This document shows positions 53,241 through 60,993 of a stretch of DNA of 60,993 nucleotides, piece after piece; positions within the stretch are counted from its first letter, which is position 1; each line of letters opens with the position of its first letter. Both the position numbers and the translations under genes were made by a program. Below the pieces are notes generated by a model. It was given only the letters and a program-made list of their open reading frames with translations. It did not search any database and was not told the origin of the DNA. The stretch is from Gammaproteobacteria bacterium (GTDB lineage Bacteria; Pseudomonadota; Gammaproteobacteria; GCA-001735895), in assembly GCA_024225395.1 (NCBI GenBank), contig JAAEMR010000009.1:1-60993 (forward strand), given 5' to 3'.

Positions 53241-54106
53241 GTATATTAATTAATAAAGACACACGAGTGATCTGCCAGGGTTTTACCGGAAAGCAGGGTA
53301 GTTTTCATTCAGAACAGGCGATTGCCTATGGTACAAAAATGGTCGGGGGTGTAACACCGGGTAAAGGAGGTCAAACACATCTTGAATTACCCGTGTTTAA
53401 TACGGTTGCTGATGCCGCTAGAGAAACCGGTGCTGAAGCAACCATGATCTACGTGCCGGCTCCATTTTGTGCGGATGCCATCCTGGAAGCTGCAGATGCA
53501 GGCATCAAAGTCATTGTGTGTATCACTGAACATATTCCTGTTCTGGATATGTTAAAGGTGAAAGCGGCATTAGAGAATTCAGGCAGTTACCTGATAGGTC
53601 CTAACTGTCCCGGCATTATCACTTCTGGAGAATGTAAAATTGGTATCATGCCGGGAGCTATTCATCAAAAAGGTCGTGTCGGTATCATTTCCCGTTCAGG
53701 AACGCTGACTTATGAAGCAGTGCATCAGACGACGCAAAATGGCCTGGGACAGACTACCTGTATTGGCATTGGCGGAGATCCTATTCAGGGCATGAATTTT
53801 ATCGATTGCCTTGAACTTTTTGAGCAGGATCCGGAAACCGAGGGTGTTGTGATGGTGGGTGAAATTGGTGGTAATGCTGAAGAGCTGGCGGCTGAATACA
53901 TTAAAAACCACTTCTCTAAACCCGTTGTGTCCTACATTGCAGGTGTCACTGCACCGGCGGGTAAACGCATGGGGCATGCCGGAGCTATTATCGCTGGAGG
54001 CAAAGGAACTGCTGATGAAAAATTCGCTGCTTTGCAGAATGCCGGGGTGGCTACGGTAAATTCTCCTTCCAGATTGGGGCAGAAAATGAAGGAGCTTTTA
54101 GGCTAA
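53237..54106 (+). CDS. sucD: SucD, succinyl-CoA synthetase alpha subunit
   Basis: A 289-residue CoA-binding subunit that is phosphorylated on a histidine. The nucleotide-binding start CQGFTGKQG and the [14 protein letters not shown] segment with the active-site H near 246 are clear. It forms a heterotetramer with SucC. The 4-base overlap shows translational coupling. Confidence 0.97.
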   Translation: MSILINKDTRVICQGFTGKQGSFHSEQAIAYGTKMVGGVTPGKGGQTHLELPVFNTVADAARETGAEATMIYVPAPFCADAILEAADAGIKVIVCITEHIPVLDMLKVKAALENSGSYLIGPNCPGIITSGECKIGIMPGAIHQKGRVGIISRSGTLTYEAVHQTTQNGLGQTTCIGIGGDPIQGMNFIDCLELFEQDPETEGVVMVGEIGGNAEELAAEYIKNHFSKPVVSYIAGVTAPAGKRMGHAGAIIAGGKGTADEKFAALQNAGVATVNSPSRLGQKMKELLG

Positions 54107-54183
54107 AAGTTATTTAAATTAGCGTAATTGTTTACTTTTCGGCAGGTTGATTAAGTTTTTCATAATGAAATAGCATTATCAGC

Positions 54184-54212
54184 TTGTTGTCATGGTCAAA
54201 CCTGCCTATACT
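54184..54212 (+). promoter_or_regulatory. Candidate sigma-70 promoter for dksA
   Basis: TTGTTG at 54184 and TATACT at 54207, with 17 bases between. The start site would be about 38 bases before dksA. A strong Shine-Dalgarno (AGGAGG at 54244) is 7 bases before the ATG. Confidence 0.5.
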
Positions 54213-54256
54213 GCCAGCCCAAATTTTTCACCTAAGGGTTCTCAGGAGGACACTGG

Positions 54257-54673
54257 ATGACCATTGAATTAGCGGAAGGGTATACACCTTCTTCCGACGA
54301 AGAATATATGTCACCCATGCAATTAGAGTATTTTCGTTTGAAATTACTCAATTGGCGATCGGAATTATTACAGGAATCAGATAATACGATTTCTCATTTA
54401 CAGGAAGAAAACTGGCAGGAGCCTGATATTAATGACCGTGCAACACTGGAGACAGATGCTGCTCTGGAATTACGTACACGTGATCGTTATCGCAAATTGA
54501 TTAATAAAATTGATAAGGCGCTGGCTCGTATTGCTGATGGTACATATGGGTATTGTGATGATACCGGTGAAGAGATTGGAGTTTCCAGGCTCGAAGCCCG
54601 ACCCATTGCAACTTTAACTGTAGAAGCACAGGAAAAACACGAAAGACTGGAAAAACAGCACAGGGACGATTGA
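54257..54673 (+). CDS. dksA: DksA-family protein with a degenerate zinc finger
   Basis: A 138-residue DksA/TraR regulator that binds RNA polymerase's secondary channel and works with ppGpp. The coiled coil lies in residues 30-100, with the acidic tip near 65 (EPDINDRATLETD). In the C-terminal finger only the first cysteine is left (YGYCDDTGEEIGVSRLEARP); the partner positions are T, T and A instead of cysteine. Such low-cysteine DksA forms exist in Alphaproteobacteria and in Pseudomonas DksA2 and work without zinc. No second DksA is in this window. Start ATG 54257. Confidence 0.93.
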   Translation: MTIELAEGYTPSSDEEYMSPMQLEYFRLKLLNWRSELLQESDNTISHLQEENWQEPDINDRATLETDAALELRTRDRYRKLINKIDKALARIADGTYGYCDDTGEEIGVSRLEARPIATLTVEAQEKHERLEKQHRDD

Positions 54674-54701
54674 TTTTCTGTGTTGTCCTGTTGCTAAATC
54701 C

Positions 54702-54724
54702 TTGCTGAGTATTCAATTCAGCAA
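54702..54724 (+). terminator. Weak hairpin after dksA
   Basis: TTGCTGA and TCAGCAA pair around a 9-base loop, 29 bases after the dksA stop. The following TTTATC is not a good T run. It may help end the transcript. Confidence 0.3.
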
Positions 54725-54780
54725 TTTATCAGCAGTGACGTTATTCTGTAAAATATGATAATAAAAGAAACTGTTGGAGA

Positions 54781-55701
54781 TTATTCAGCAGTTTCTTTCT
54801 TTGGGTAAGGTACCCTGGCGGTGGGAACCACCTTTGAAGCTTCGTCACAATGACGATGCTGGTCATCAAAAAAGATGTGAGGTGAGAAAGCAGCCAGTAC
54901 CTGATCCTTGGCAACCCCACCCAGAAAAAAAGTTTCATCCACCCTGACATTCCATGCCCTCAATGTTCGAATAACTCTTTCATGCGCCGGGCTGTTCCTT
55001 GCCGTCACTAAAGCCGTTCTAATTAAGGTCGGGCCATCAATAAGTCCATCCAGTTGAAACTGCAGATAGGAAAGCGTTTTTAATAGTTTCGCGAATGGAC
55101 CCTCGGGCAAAGGTAACTCGGCATTTAACTGTTCATGTTGAATAAATGCATCCAGTCCCTGTTTCTGGTAAATCATTTCTGACTCTTCTGAAAATAATAC
55201 CGCATCACCATCAAATGCTATACGAATTTGCTGTAGCGCCTGGCCCTGGTTTTTAGAGGGCCCACCGTAGATTAATCCGGATGCAACATGTGATTCAACC
55301 GCAGCCTGAACGTCTTCTTCAGTGGCAGAAAGAAATAGATCGACATCAAAGGCATTTAAATATTTGGCCACCGGTTCACCACCGGTAAAAGCTGCACGGG
55401 TGATGTCCAGTTTGTATGAATCAATAGAGTTTGATATGCGTAAGCTGGTGTCGGCCGAATTACGTGAAACTATCACTACTTCTATGTGCCGGTTGTCGCT
55501 ATCAATCTGGTTGATTTTAAGCATGGCCTCGATGAGGGCAAAGCCGGTACCGGGCTGAAGAATATCATTCTCATGTTCCAGCTGATATCGGCAATAAGCC
55601 TCCAGTCCCTGCTTCTCATAAATTTCATTTTCCTTGCTTAAATCGAATAAAGCTCTGGAGGAAATCCCGATAACCAGGTAATTAGTTAAGTCGTAGGTCA
55701 T
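54781..55701 (-). CDS. Cytosolic 5'-nucleotidase (PF06189 type)
   Basis: A 306-residue protein with repeated motifs of the 5_nucleotid family: VIGISSRALFDL near 10, VVIVSRNSADTSLRI near 75, FDVDLFLSATEEDV, RIAFDGDAVLFSEESE near 160 (DGDAV, HAD-like) and FFLGGVAKDQVL with HIFFDDQ at the end. It likely removes the 5' phosphate from nucleoside monophosphates. It is transcribed 4 bases after argA on the same strand, so the two may be co-transcribed by chance rather than function. Confidence 0.88.
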   Translation of the reverse strand: MTYDLTNYLVIGISSRALFDLSKENEIYEKQGLEAYCRYQLEHENDILQPGTGFALIEAMLKINQIDSDNRHIEVVIVSRNSADTSLRISNSIDSYKLDITRAAFTGGEPVAKYLNAFDVDLFLSATEEDVQAAVESHVASGLIYGGPSKNQGQALQQIRIAFDGDAVLFSEESEMIYQKQGLDAFIQHEQLNAELPLPEGPFAKLLKTLSYLQFQLDGLIDGPTLIRTALVTARNSPAHERVIRTLRAWNVRVDETFFLGGVAKDQVLAAFSPHIFFDDQHRHCDEASKVVPTARVPYPKKETAE

Positions 55702-55705
55702 GGTT

Positions 55706-57001
55706 TTATAGTATTTTTTTTATCATAATTCTGGATTGTCTATCTATATTGTAGCTGGTCTGTTTATCGATGGGTAAAAAGTCTATATTACTTTCACTGA
55801 AGCCTTTTTCCAGAAACCAGTGAGAAGTACGAGTGGTTAATATAAATAAAGTGTTAAGCCCGTTTCTTTTCGCATCCTGTTCTATGGCTGCCAGCATCTG
55901 ATCACCAAAACCAGATTTTCTATAATCAGGGTGGACAGCCACACAGGCTACTTCGGCCATGCCTGACTGGGTATCGGGAATGCTGGCAATGCAACCTATT
56001 GTCAATCCATCTTTTTCAATAACGTGGAAAAAATTTATTTCAAGTTCCAGCTGCTCACGTGAACGTTTAATCAAAATACCAGAAGACTCGAGCGGCTGAA
56101 TCAGCTCAAGAATGCCGCCGATATCATCGATAGTGGCTTTGCGTAAACCTTCGTAAAATAGATTGGTGATCATCATGCCGGCACCATCTCGTGTGAATAG
56201 TTCCTGTAATAGACCCCCATCCAGTGATTTTTCAATAATATGTACGCGTTTCACCTGTTGTTTTGCAGCTGCAATGGCATGTTTGAGTAATGATGAAAAT
56301 TGACTGGAGACAGTTTCCTGTTGTAGAAAGGCTTCGCACTCGGTGGTAGAAAACTGATCGGTTAAAGGGTTTTTGATGAATTCATCGTTAAAAAAGATGA
56401 GCTTTTCTGCCTGCAACGAAGTGGCTACTTCTGTGGCCAGTTCCTCGGCGGGTAAGTTAAAGGTTTCACCGCTTTTGGAGTAACCGATGTTAGACAATAA
56501 TACGATGTGTTTATCGAGCAACTGATTGATTGCGTCGGCATTGATGGATCTGACCTTACCGCTGTATTGCATATCGACACCATCAATGATGCCCTGTGGC
56601 ATGCCAGTGACAAAATTCCCGCTAATCACCGAAATATCAGAGCCTGACATGGGCGTATTTGGCAGTCCCATAGATAGCCTGGCGTCAATGGTGTGTTTTA
56701 CCTGGTTAATGGCCTGAAGAATCAGTGACATGGATTCAGCCTCGCTGACCCGAATATCATGGTGAAATCGAGAACTGATATTATGCAATTTAAGCTGATC
56801 ATCTATCTGGCAACGACTACCATGAATTAAAACGAGTTTAATACCGAGATGATGACATAAGGCAATATCATGAATCAGGTTGGTGAATAATTCTGATTTA
56901 ACCATTTCACCTGACAGTAATAAAACGAATGTTCTCTTTCTGAATGCGTTTATATACGGGGCGGCGCTTCTAAACCACTGGATGTATTCTGGACTGGTCA
57001 T
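55706..57001 (-). CDS. argA: ArgA, N-acetylglutamate synthase
   Basis: The first enzyme of arginine synthesis, acetyl-CoA plus glutamate. The 431-residue protein has an amino-acid-kinase domain (residues 1-280, with YINAFRKRTFVLLLSGE near 15-32) and a GNAT domain (290-431, VAVHPDYRKSGFGDQML). I chose ATG 57001 because the family starts at such an N-terminus; ATG 57061 would add 20 unfamiliar residues. It occurs with ArgJ, argF and argD in this window. The gap to the GGDEF gene (57002-57237) is empty. Confidence 0.93.
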   Translation of the reverse strand: MTSPEYIQWFRSAAPYINAFRKRTFVLLLSGEMVKSELFTNLIHDIALCHHLGIKLVLIHGSRCQIDDQLKLHNISSRFHHDIRVSEAESMSLILQAINQVKHTIDARLSMGLPNTPMSGSDISVISGNFVTGMPQGIIDGVDMQYSGKVRSINADAINQLLDKHIVLLSNIGYSKSGETFNLPAEELATEVATSLQAEKLIFFNDEFIKNPLTDQFSTTECEAFLQQETVSSQFSSLLKHAIAAAKQQVKRVHIIEKSLDGGLLQELFTRDGAGMMITNLFYEGLRKATIDDIGGILELIQPLESSGILIKRSREQLELEINFFHVIEKDGLTIGCIASIPDTQSGMAEVACVAVHPDYRKSGFGDQMLAAIEQDAKRNGLNTLFILTTRTSHWFLEKGFSESNIDFLPIDKQTSYNIDRQSRIMIKKIL

Positions 57002-57237
57002 GCAAATTCTGGTTAAAGTATTAAATTTATTTATCATATATTGAACCTTGATAGAATGCATCCAGCATTTATCCGGGGTTTTCAGGGAACCGCTTCAACG
57101 AGTGCTGGAAAAAGAATAATAAGTCACCCTTGGTTTACGAATATGGGTAATAATATGAGTTTTAACCGCTGTAATTTGTTTTACTATAAGAAACTTGTCA
57201 AACAAGGAATAACCGGCATTCGCCTGCCAAAGGAATT

Positions 57238-58443
57238 ATGAAAAACAATTTTGAACAAAAGTATACGATCAGTACTTATCAGCTGAAACAACATGAACTG
57301 GTCAACTTCCTGTATGACCGTTTTACGGTTGGTATGATGTTTACCCTGATAGTAGCTCTGGTTGTTACATCACTGGTGACCATAGAATTATCTTTACAGG
57401 GGTTGGAATATCGAGGTTATATATGGTTTGCCGGGTTGTTGGTTATACAGTATTTTAGATACCGCCTGAAAAAAAATTATGATCAGGTAAAAACTGTTGA
57501 TTATCTTCGGCATGAGTACTGGAAAAACCGCTTTATTATCGGTGTGTACGTTATCGCTCTGTGGCAGGGGATTGGTGCTGTATTTGCAATGCCAATGATC
57601 AGTGACAATTTACAGTATATTATTCATGTGTCTCTTCTTGGACTAGGTGCTGGAGCTATCGCTTATCTTGCGACGTCGATGGTGATTTTTGGTGGCTACC
57701 TGGTGTTAATGATTCTACCGGTTACCGCCTATTTATTCTGGTTGTCCACTACCGATTCTATTGTACTTGGCTGCATGCATGTATTCATGGTGATAGCGTA
57801 TTACTTCGGCGTCAGGCGAATGAATATTATGATCAATGATTCATTACACCTTCGCTTTGACAACGAAATGCTGGTGAATGATTTACAACGTTTGTTAACA
57901 GTGGTAGCTAAATCGAATAAAGAGCTGGATGAATTATCAACCACTGATGAATTAACCGGAGCGTCAAATTTCAGAGCATTTCGGGTAGGGCTGGAAGCCC
58001 ACCGATTAAAGCATATTAGTAATAAATTACCATTAACCGTCATTATGGTTAATATCGATTACTATCATGAATACAACAGTTTTTACGGGCAGGATATGGG
58101 TAATAAAACGCTCACTGCTGTGGCGAATTTACTGGTAGCAGAAATCGTTCAGAATGACGAGCTAGTCGCTAGAATGAATGGTGCTGAATTTGTGATTGTA
58201 TTACCGGGAGTTTCCTGTGAAGGCGCAAGAATACTGATGGAAAAAAATTGTCAGTTATTGCGACATCTGGCTATTCCGCATGAGCGTTCGAAAATTAATG
58301 CCTTAATAACCCTGTCAGTAGGAATTTGTTGTATACCCGTCACCCAAAATATTTCTGCCAGAGATTTAATCACACGTGCCGATGAAGCTTTACGCCTGGC
58401 AAAAAAGAATGGGCGAAATCGGATCGAGATTGTAAATACCTGA
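57238..58443 (+). CDS. Membrane GGDEF protein, degenerate active site
   Basis: A 401-residue protein with about six transmembrane helices (residues 28-190) and a C-terminal GGDEF domain (about 235-400). The start of the domain is normal (LSTTDELTGASNFRAF), but the signature is MNGAEF in place of (Y)GG(D/E)EF: the first Gly is Asn and the metal-binding Asp/Glu is Ala. Diguanylate cyclase activity is therefore unlikely, although GTP or c-di-GMP binding could persist. The I-site RxxD is not seen before it. The gene stands alone, between argA and argF. Confidence 0.87.
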   Translation: MKNNFEQKYTISTYQLKQHELVNFLYDRFTVGMMFTLIVALVVTSLVTIELSLQGLEYRGYIWFAGLLVIQYFRYRLKKNYDQVKTVDYLRHEYWKNRFIIGVYVIALWQGIGAVFAMPMISDNLQYIIHVSLLGLGAGAIAYLATSMVIFGGYLVLMILPVTAYLFWLSTTDSIVLGCMHVFMVIAYYFGVRRMNIMINDSLHLRFDNEMLVNDLQRLLTVVAKSNKELDELSTTDELTGASNFRAFRVGLEAHRLKHISNKLPLTVIMVNIDYYHEYNSFYGQDMGNKTLTAVANLLVAEIVQNDELVARMNGAEFVIVLPGVSCEGARILMEKNCQLLRHLAIPHERSKINALITLSVGICCIPVTQNISARDLITRADEALRLAKKNGRNRIEIVNT

Positions 58444-58460
58444 TAACCCGGAAGAATGCA

Positions 58461-58593
58461 CCACGAAGGCACGAAAAACACGAAGAAAAAGTCAGGTCAT
58501 TAATTTTTTAGCTAAATCCAATCTGATAGTAAATACTAAAAGTAGTGATACTAAAGTTGAACCTTTAATAATTCTTCGTGTTCTTAATGGTGA
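58461..58593. repeat. Facing inverted arms (locus D), CCACGAAGGCACGAA type
   Basis: CCACGAAGGCACGAAAAACA with CGAAGAA (58461-58487) faces TTCTTCGTGTTC and TTAATGGTGA (58572-58593). The gap of about 85 bases is unrelated. It lies between convergent genes (the GGDEF gene and argF). The arms resemble locus C and differ from loci A and B. Confidence 0.75.
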
Positions 58594-58611
58594 GATTTTT
58601 TTTATATAAAG

Positions 58612-59523
58612 CTAGATTTTACCCGCGATCAGAAACTCTAACAGCGCTTTTTGCGCATGCAGCCTGTTTTCAGCTTCCTGCCACACCACGCTCTGCTTAC
58701 CATCGATGACATCGGCTGCAACTTCTTCACCACGATGTGCAGGCAGGCAATGCATGAAAAGGGCGTCGTTATCTGCCTGATTCATAACATCCGTATTGAC
58801 CTGGAAGGCTGAGAAAGCATTCTTGCGCTCTTTTTGTTCTTCTTCCTGCCCCATACTTGCCCATACGTCTGTGACGATCAGGTCCGAGTCTTTGGCTGCT
58901 TCGGCAGTATTTGAAAATACAGTAACGCACTCTTTTGCATTGGCAACAATGTCAATATCCGGTTGATAATTTTCCGGGCAGGCAATGTTCAGGTTAAATT
59001 CAAACTGCTTGGCCGCATTGATGTAGGAATGACACATGTTGTTTCCATCGCCCACCCATGTCACCGTTGCTCCTTTAATATCACCACGTACTTCGAACCA
59101 GGTTTGCATGTCGGCCAGTAACTGGCAGGGATGCAAGGTATCGGTTAAGCCATTGATGACGGGTACCGAAGATGCAGCAGATAATTTCTCCAGCCGATCA
59201 TGACCAAAGGTTCTTATCATAATGCCGTCAACCATGCTGGAAATGACTCTGGCGCTGTCTTCTAATGGCTCGCCTCTGCCTAGCTGAATATCTCTTGGAG
59301 ACAGGAACATGGCATGACCACCCAGTTGACTCATTCCGCTTTCAAAGGAAACACGGGTACGCGTTGATGATTTTTCAAATATCATCGCCAGTACTTTACC
59401 GGTCAATGGGGTGTGCGCTACTGCTGATTTTAAACGTGTTTTTACATCAATGGCGTGATGCATTAAGGCTCTTAATTCGTCGCTTGAAAAATCAAGCAAG
59501 CTGAGAAAATGTTTTGTAGACAT
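58612..59523 (-). CDS. argF: ArgF, ornithine carbamoyltransferase
   Basis: Makes citrulline from ornithine and carbamoyl phosphate. The 303-residue protein shows STRTRVSFE (carbamoyl phosphate), HPCQLLAD and [12 protein letters not shown] (ornithine side). It is anabolic-type in length. It follows argD by 2 bases, so argD and argF form one transcript. An ARG box was not found by eye. Confidence 0.97.
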   Translation of the reverse strand: MSTKHFLSLLDFSSDELRALMHHAIDVKTRLKSAVAHTPLTGKVLAMIFEKSSTRTRVSFESGMSQLGGHAMFLSPRDIQLGRGEPLEDSARVISSMVDGIMIRTFGHDRLEKLSAASSVPVINGLTDTLHPCQLLADMQTWFEVRGDIKGATVTWVGDGNNMCHSYINAAKQFEFNLNIACPENYQPDIDIVANAKECVTVFSNTAEAAKDSDLIVTDVWASMGQEEEQKERKNAFSAFQVNTDVMNQADNDALFMHCLPAHRGEEVAADVIDGKQSVVWQEAENRLHAQKALLEFLIAGKI

Positions 59524-59525
59524 AA

Positions 59526-60701
59526 TTATTTGTTGGTAAATTGTTTAATTGATTTAACCAGTTTATTGGCTATTTTGTCGGTTTGCTGTTGATTGATAAC
59601 CAGTGGTGGTAACAGTCGGATAACATTATCGGCAGTCACATTGATCAACAGTTTATGTTGCAGTGCAATAGTGACCACTTCATGACAGCACTGTTTCATG
59701 GTGATGCCAACAAGCAGGCCCAGGTTACGGATATCAACAACGTCATCGTTATCGGCCAGTTGTTGCTTTAATGCATCGACTAACTGCTGACCACGAGCCA
59801 GGGCGTTTTCAGCCAGCTTTTCATCAGACATAATGCTGGTGACGGTAAATGCCACATGACAGGCAAACGGGTTGCCACCAAAAGTAGAGCCGTGATTGCC
59901 GGGTTGAAACACATTTTTTGCTTTGCCGCTGGCCAGGCAGGCACCTACAGGAATTCCGTTGCCCAGCGCTTTGGCTAAAGTAAGAACATCCGGTTTGATG
60001 GCTTCATGTTGAAAGGCAAACATTTTTCCACTCCTGGCCATGCCGGTCTGAATTTCATCCAGCATCATTAACCAGTTATTTGTATCGCATAAATCACGGA
60101 TAGCGCTCAGGTAGCCTGGGTCAGGAATAACGATGCCACCTTCGCCCTGAACAGGTTCTACCAGGACGGCGACCACGTTTTTGTTGTTCTCAGCAATGGC
60201 TTTTAGCGCTTCTAAATCATTATAGGGTGCGCGCGTAAAACCGGACACGAGAGGCTCGAAACCGGCCTGAACCTTGCGGTTGCCGGTTGCAGACAGGGTT
60301 GCCATTGTGCGGCCGTGAAAACTGTCCTGCATGACCACGATTTCGGGTTTGTCGATATTGTTCTGGTGACCATATAAACGTGCCAGCTTGATAGCGGCTT
60401 CATTCGCTTCGGCCCCGGAATTGCTGAAAAAAACCTGCTCCATACCGGATAATTCACACAGTAAATCAGCCAGTTTGGCCTGGCTATCTATGTGATAAAG
60501 GTTGGATGTGTGCAGCAGTCGGCTGGCCTGTTCATTGATGGCCTGAGTGATAGCCGGATGGTTATGTCCCAGGCTGGTGACTGAAATTCCGCATAATGCG
60601 TCCAGATATTGATTGTCGTCTTTGTCCCAAACATATATCCCATCACCTTTGTTAAAGCTAACAGGCAATGGTTTATAGGTCGACATCAAATGGTTGCCCA
60701 T
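59526..60701 (-). CDS. argD: ArgD, acetylornithine aminotransferase
   Basis: A 391-residue PLP enzyme, class III aminotransferase, that makes N-acetylornithine. The lysine that binds PLP lies in [11 protein letters not shown] near 243, and [15 protein letters not shown] is the phosphate loop near 96. I kept ATG 60701, since a [13 protein letters not shown]-like N-terminus is common in relatives; ATG 60686 would be five residues shorter. It may also act on succinyldiaminopimelate in lysine synthesis. Upstream lies the 95-bp array. Confidence 0.96.
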   Translation of the reverse strand: MGNHLMSTYKPLPVSFNKGDGIYVWDKDDNQYLDALCGISVTSLGHNHPAITQAINEQASRLLHTSNLYHIDSQAKLADLLCELSGMEQVFFSNSGAEANEAAIKLARLYGHQNNIDKPEIVVMQDSFHGRTMATLSATGNRKVQAGFEPLVSGFTRAPYNDLEALKAIAENNKNVVAVLVEPVQGEGGIVIPDPGYLSAIRDLCDTNNWLMMLDEIQTGMARSGKMFAFQHEAIKPDVLTLAKALGNGIPVGACLASGKAKNVFQPGNHGSTFGGNPFACHVAFTVTSIMSDEKLAENALARGQQLVDALKQQLADNDDVVDIRNLGLLVGITMKQCCHEVVTIALQHKLLINVTADNVIRLLPPLVINQQQTDKIANKLVKSIKQFTNK

Positions 60702-60765
60702 GATTTTTCCCGCAAAAAAACGGGTTAAGATACTGGGTTTTATAAATTTTTCAAGAATTATTTTT

Positions 60766-60993
60766 GCACAGGGATGTGCTTATGCTGCGAGGCCAGGGAT
60801 GGCAACGAGCAGTATTTGCACCGCAGCCGCTATGGTTCAGGATATTCTTGTATTTATATGGGCCGATGTTGTGCTTATGCTGCGAGGCCAGGGATGGCAA
60901 CGAGCAGTATTTGCACCGCAGCCGCTATGGTTCAGGATATTCTTGTATTTATATGGGCCGATGTTGTGCTTATGCTGCGAGGCCAGGGATGGC
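60766..60993. repeat. Hairpin GCAC-AGGGAT-GTGC and a 95-bp tandem array (2.3 copies)
   Basis: GCAC-AGGGAT-GTGC at 60766-60779 leads into identical 95-base units that begin at 60776, 60871 and 60966. Each unit starts GTGCTTATGC and holds a GCC-AGGGAT-GGC palindrome; the last copy is cut by the window edge. The shared parts link it to the 52-bp array at 235-390. It lies upstream of argD. The 95-base period is not a multiple of three. Confidence 0.92.

Noticed and set aside
57041-57241. 66-aa open frame between argA and the GGDEF gene
   Set aside because: No recognisable content, no Shine-Dalgarno and a composition unlike neighbouring genes. It ends over the first codon of the GGDEF gene and looks like chance.
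59125-59134. GC-AGGGAT-GC in argF and AGGGAT in mutT (36166) as members of the palindrome family
   Set aside because: Both are inside conserved coding sequence; one has arms of only two bases, the other none.
60766-60993. CRISPR array or rRNA-related repeat
   Set aside because: The 95-base units are identical throughout, with no spacers, and show no rRNA sequence.
1-60993. tRNA, rRNA or prophage genes
   Set aside because: None was seen on reading; no CCA-ended cloverleaf, integrase or phage structural gene was noticed.

Overview
The window is chromosomal DNA of a free-living or facultatively host-associated Gammaproteobacterium with modest GC content (judged by eye, not computed). The block lpxC, M23 peptidase, secA, argJ, mutT, zapD, coaE, pilD, pilC, pilB, together with the LPS core genes, DksA, oligoribonuclease and PilS/PilR, is typical of Gammaproteobacteria. 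The first 180 bases look like the C-terminus of SoxA, so a sulfur-oxidising lineage is likely. A species cannot be named from this sequence alone.

Region 1 (1-13650): a SoxA-like tail and its terminator, a 52-bp tandem repeat, mtaB, then a cell-envelope cluster. The cluster holds an O-antigen ligase-like protein, GT4 and GT2 glycosyltransferases, hldE, a CDP-glycerol-transferase-like protein, a LicC-like nucleotidyltransferase, a YrbL-like protein, a badly decayed heptosyltransferase pseudogene, gmhA and kdkA. An AT-rich insertion follows, with a small leader-bearing secreted-peptide candidate and a bilobal aspartic protease. Region 2 (13671-27027): waaA, lpxL, tolC, a rhodanese, a PIMT-like methyltransferase, a DUF3087 protein, an ABC exporter, aroG, rsgA, a small cytochrome c, an M48 protease, orn and four uncharacterised genes.

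Region 3 (27160-41623): motA, motB and a PilZ protein behind a near-consensus sigma-28 promoter, then lpxC through pilB. Region 4 (41757-47443): a five-gene operon of a VTC polyphosphate-polymerase-like protein, a DUF4956 membrane protein, a membrane protein with a possible VTC/CYTH-like domain, a CotH-kinase/beta-helix protein and a small membrane protein. It lies between pilB and pilA and is the best candidate for a poorly described system. Region 5 (47509-61000): pilA with a sigma-54 promoter and a PilR-like upstream site, pilR, pilS, sucCD, dksA with a degenerate zinc finger, a 5'-nucleotidase, argA, a degenerate GGDEF protein, argF, argD and a 95-bp tandem repeat that runs off the end.

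Non-coding themes: (a) tandem arrays at both ends share a palindrome with an invariant AGGGAT centre and differing but complementary arms; (b) four intergenic loci carry facing inverted copies of short GC-richer arms (18271, 20811, 49732, 58461), one of which splits pilS from pilR.
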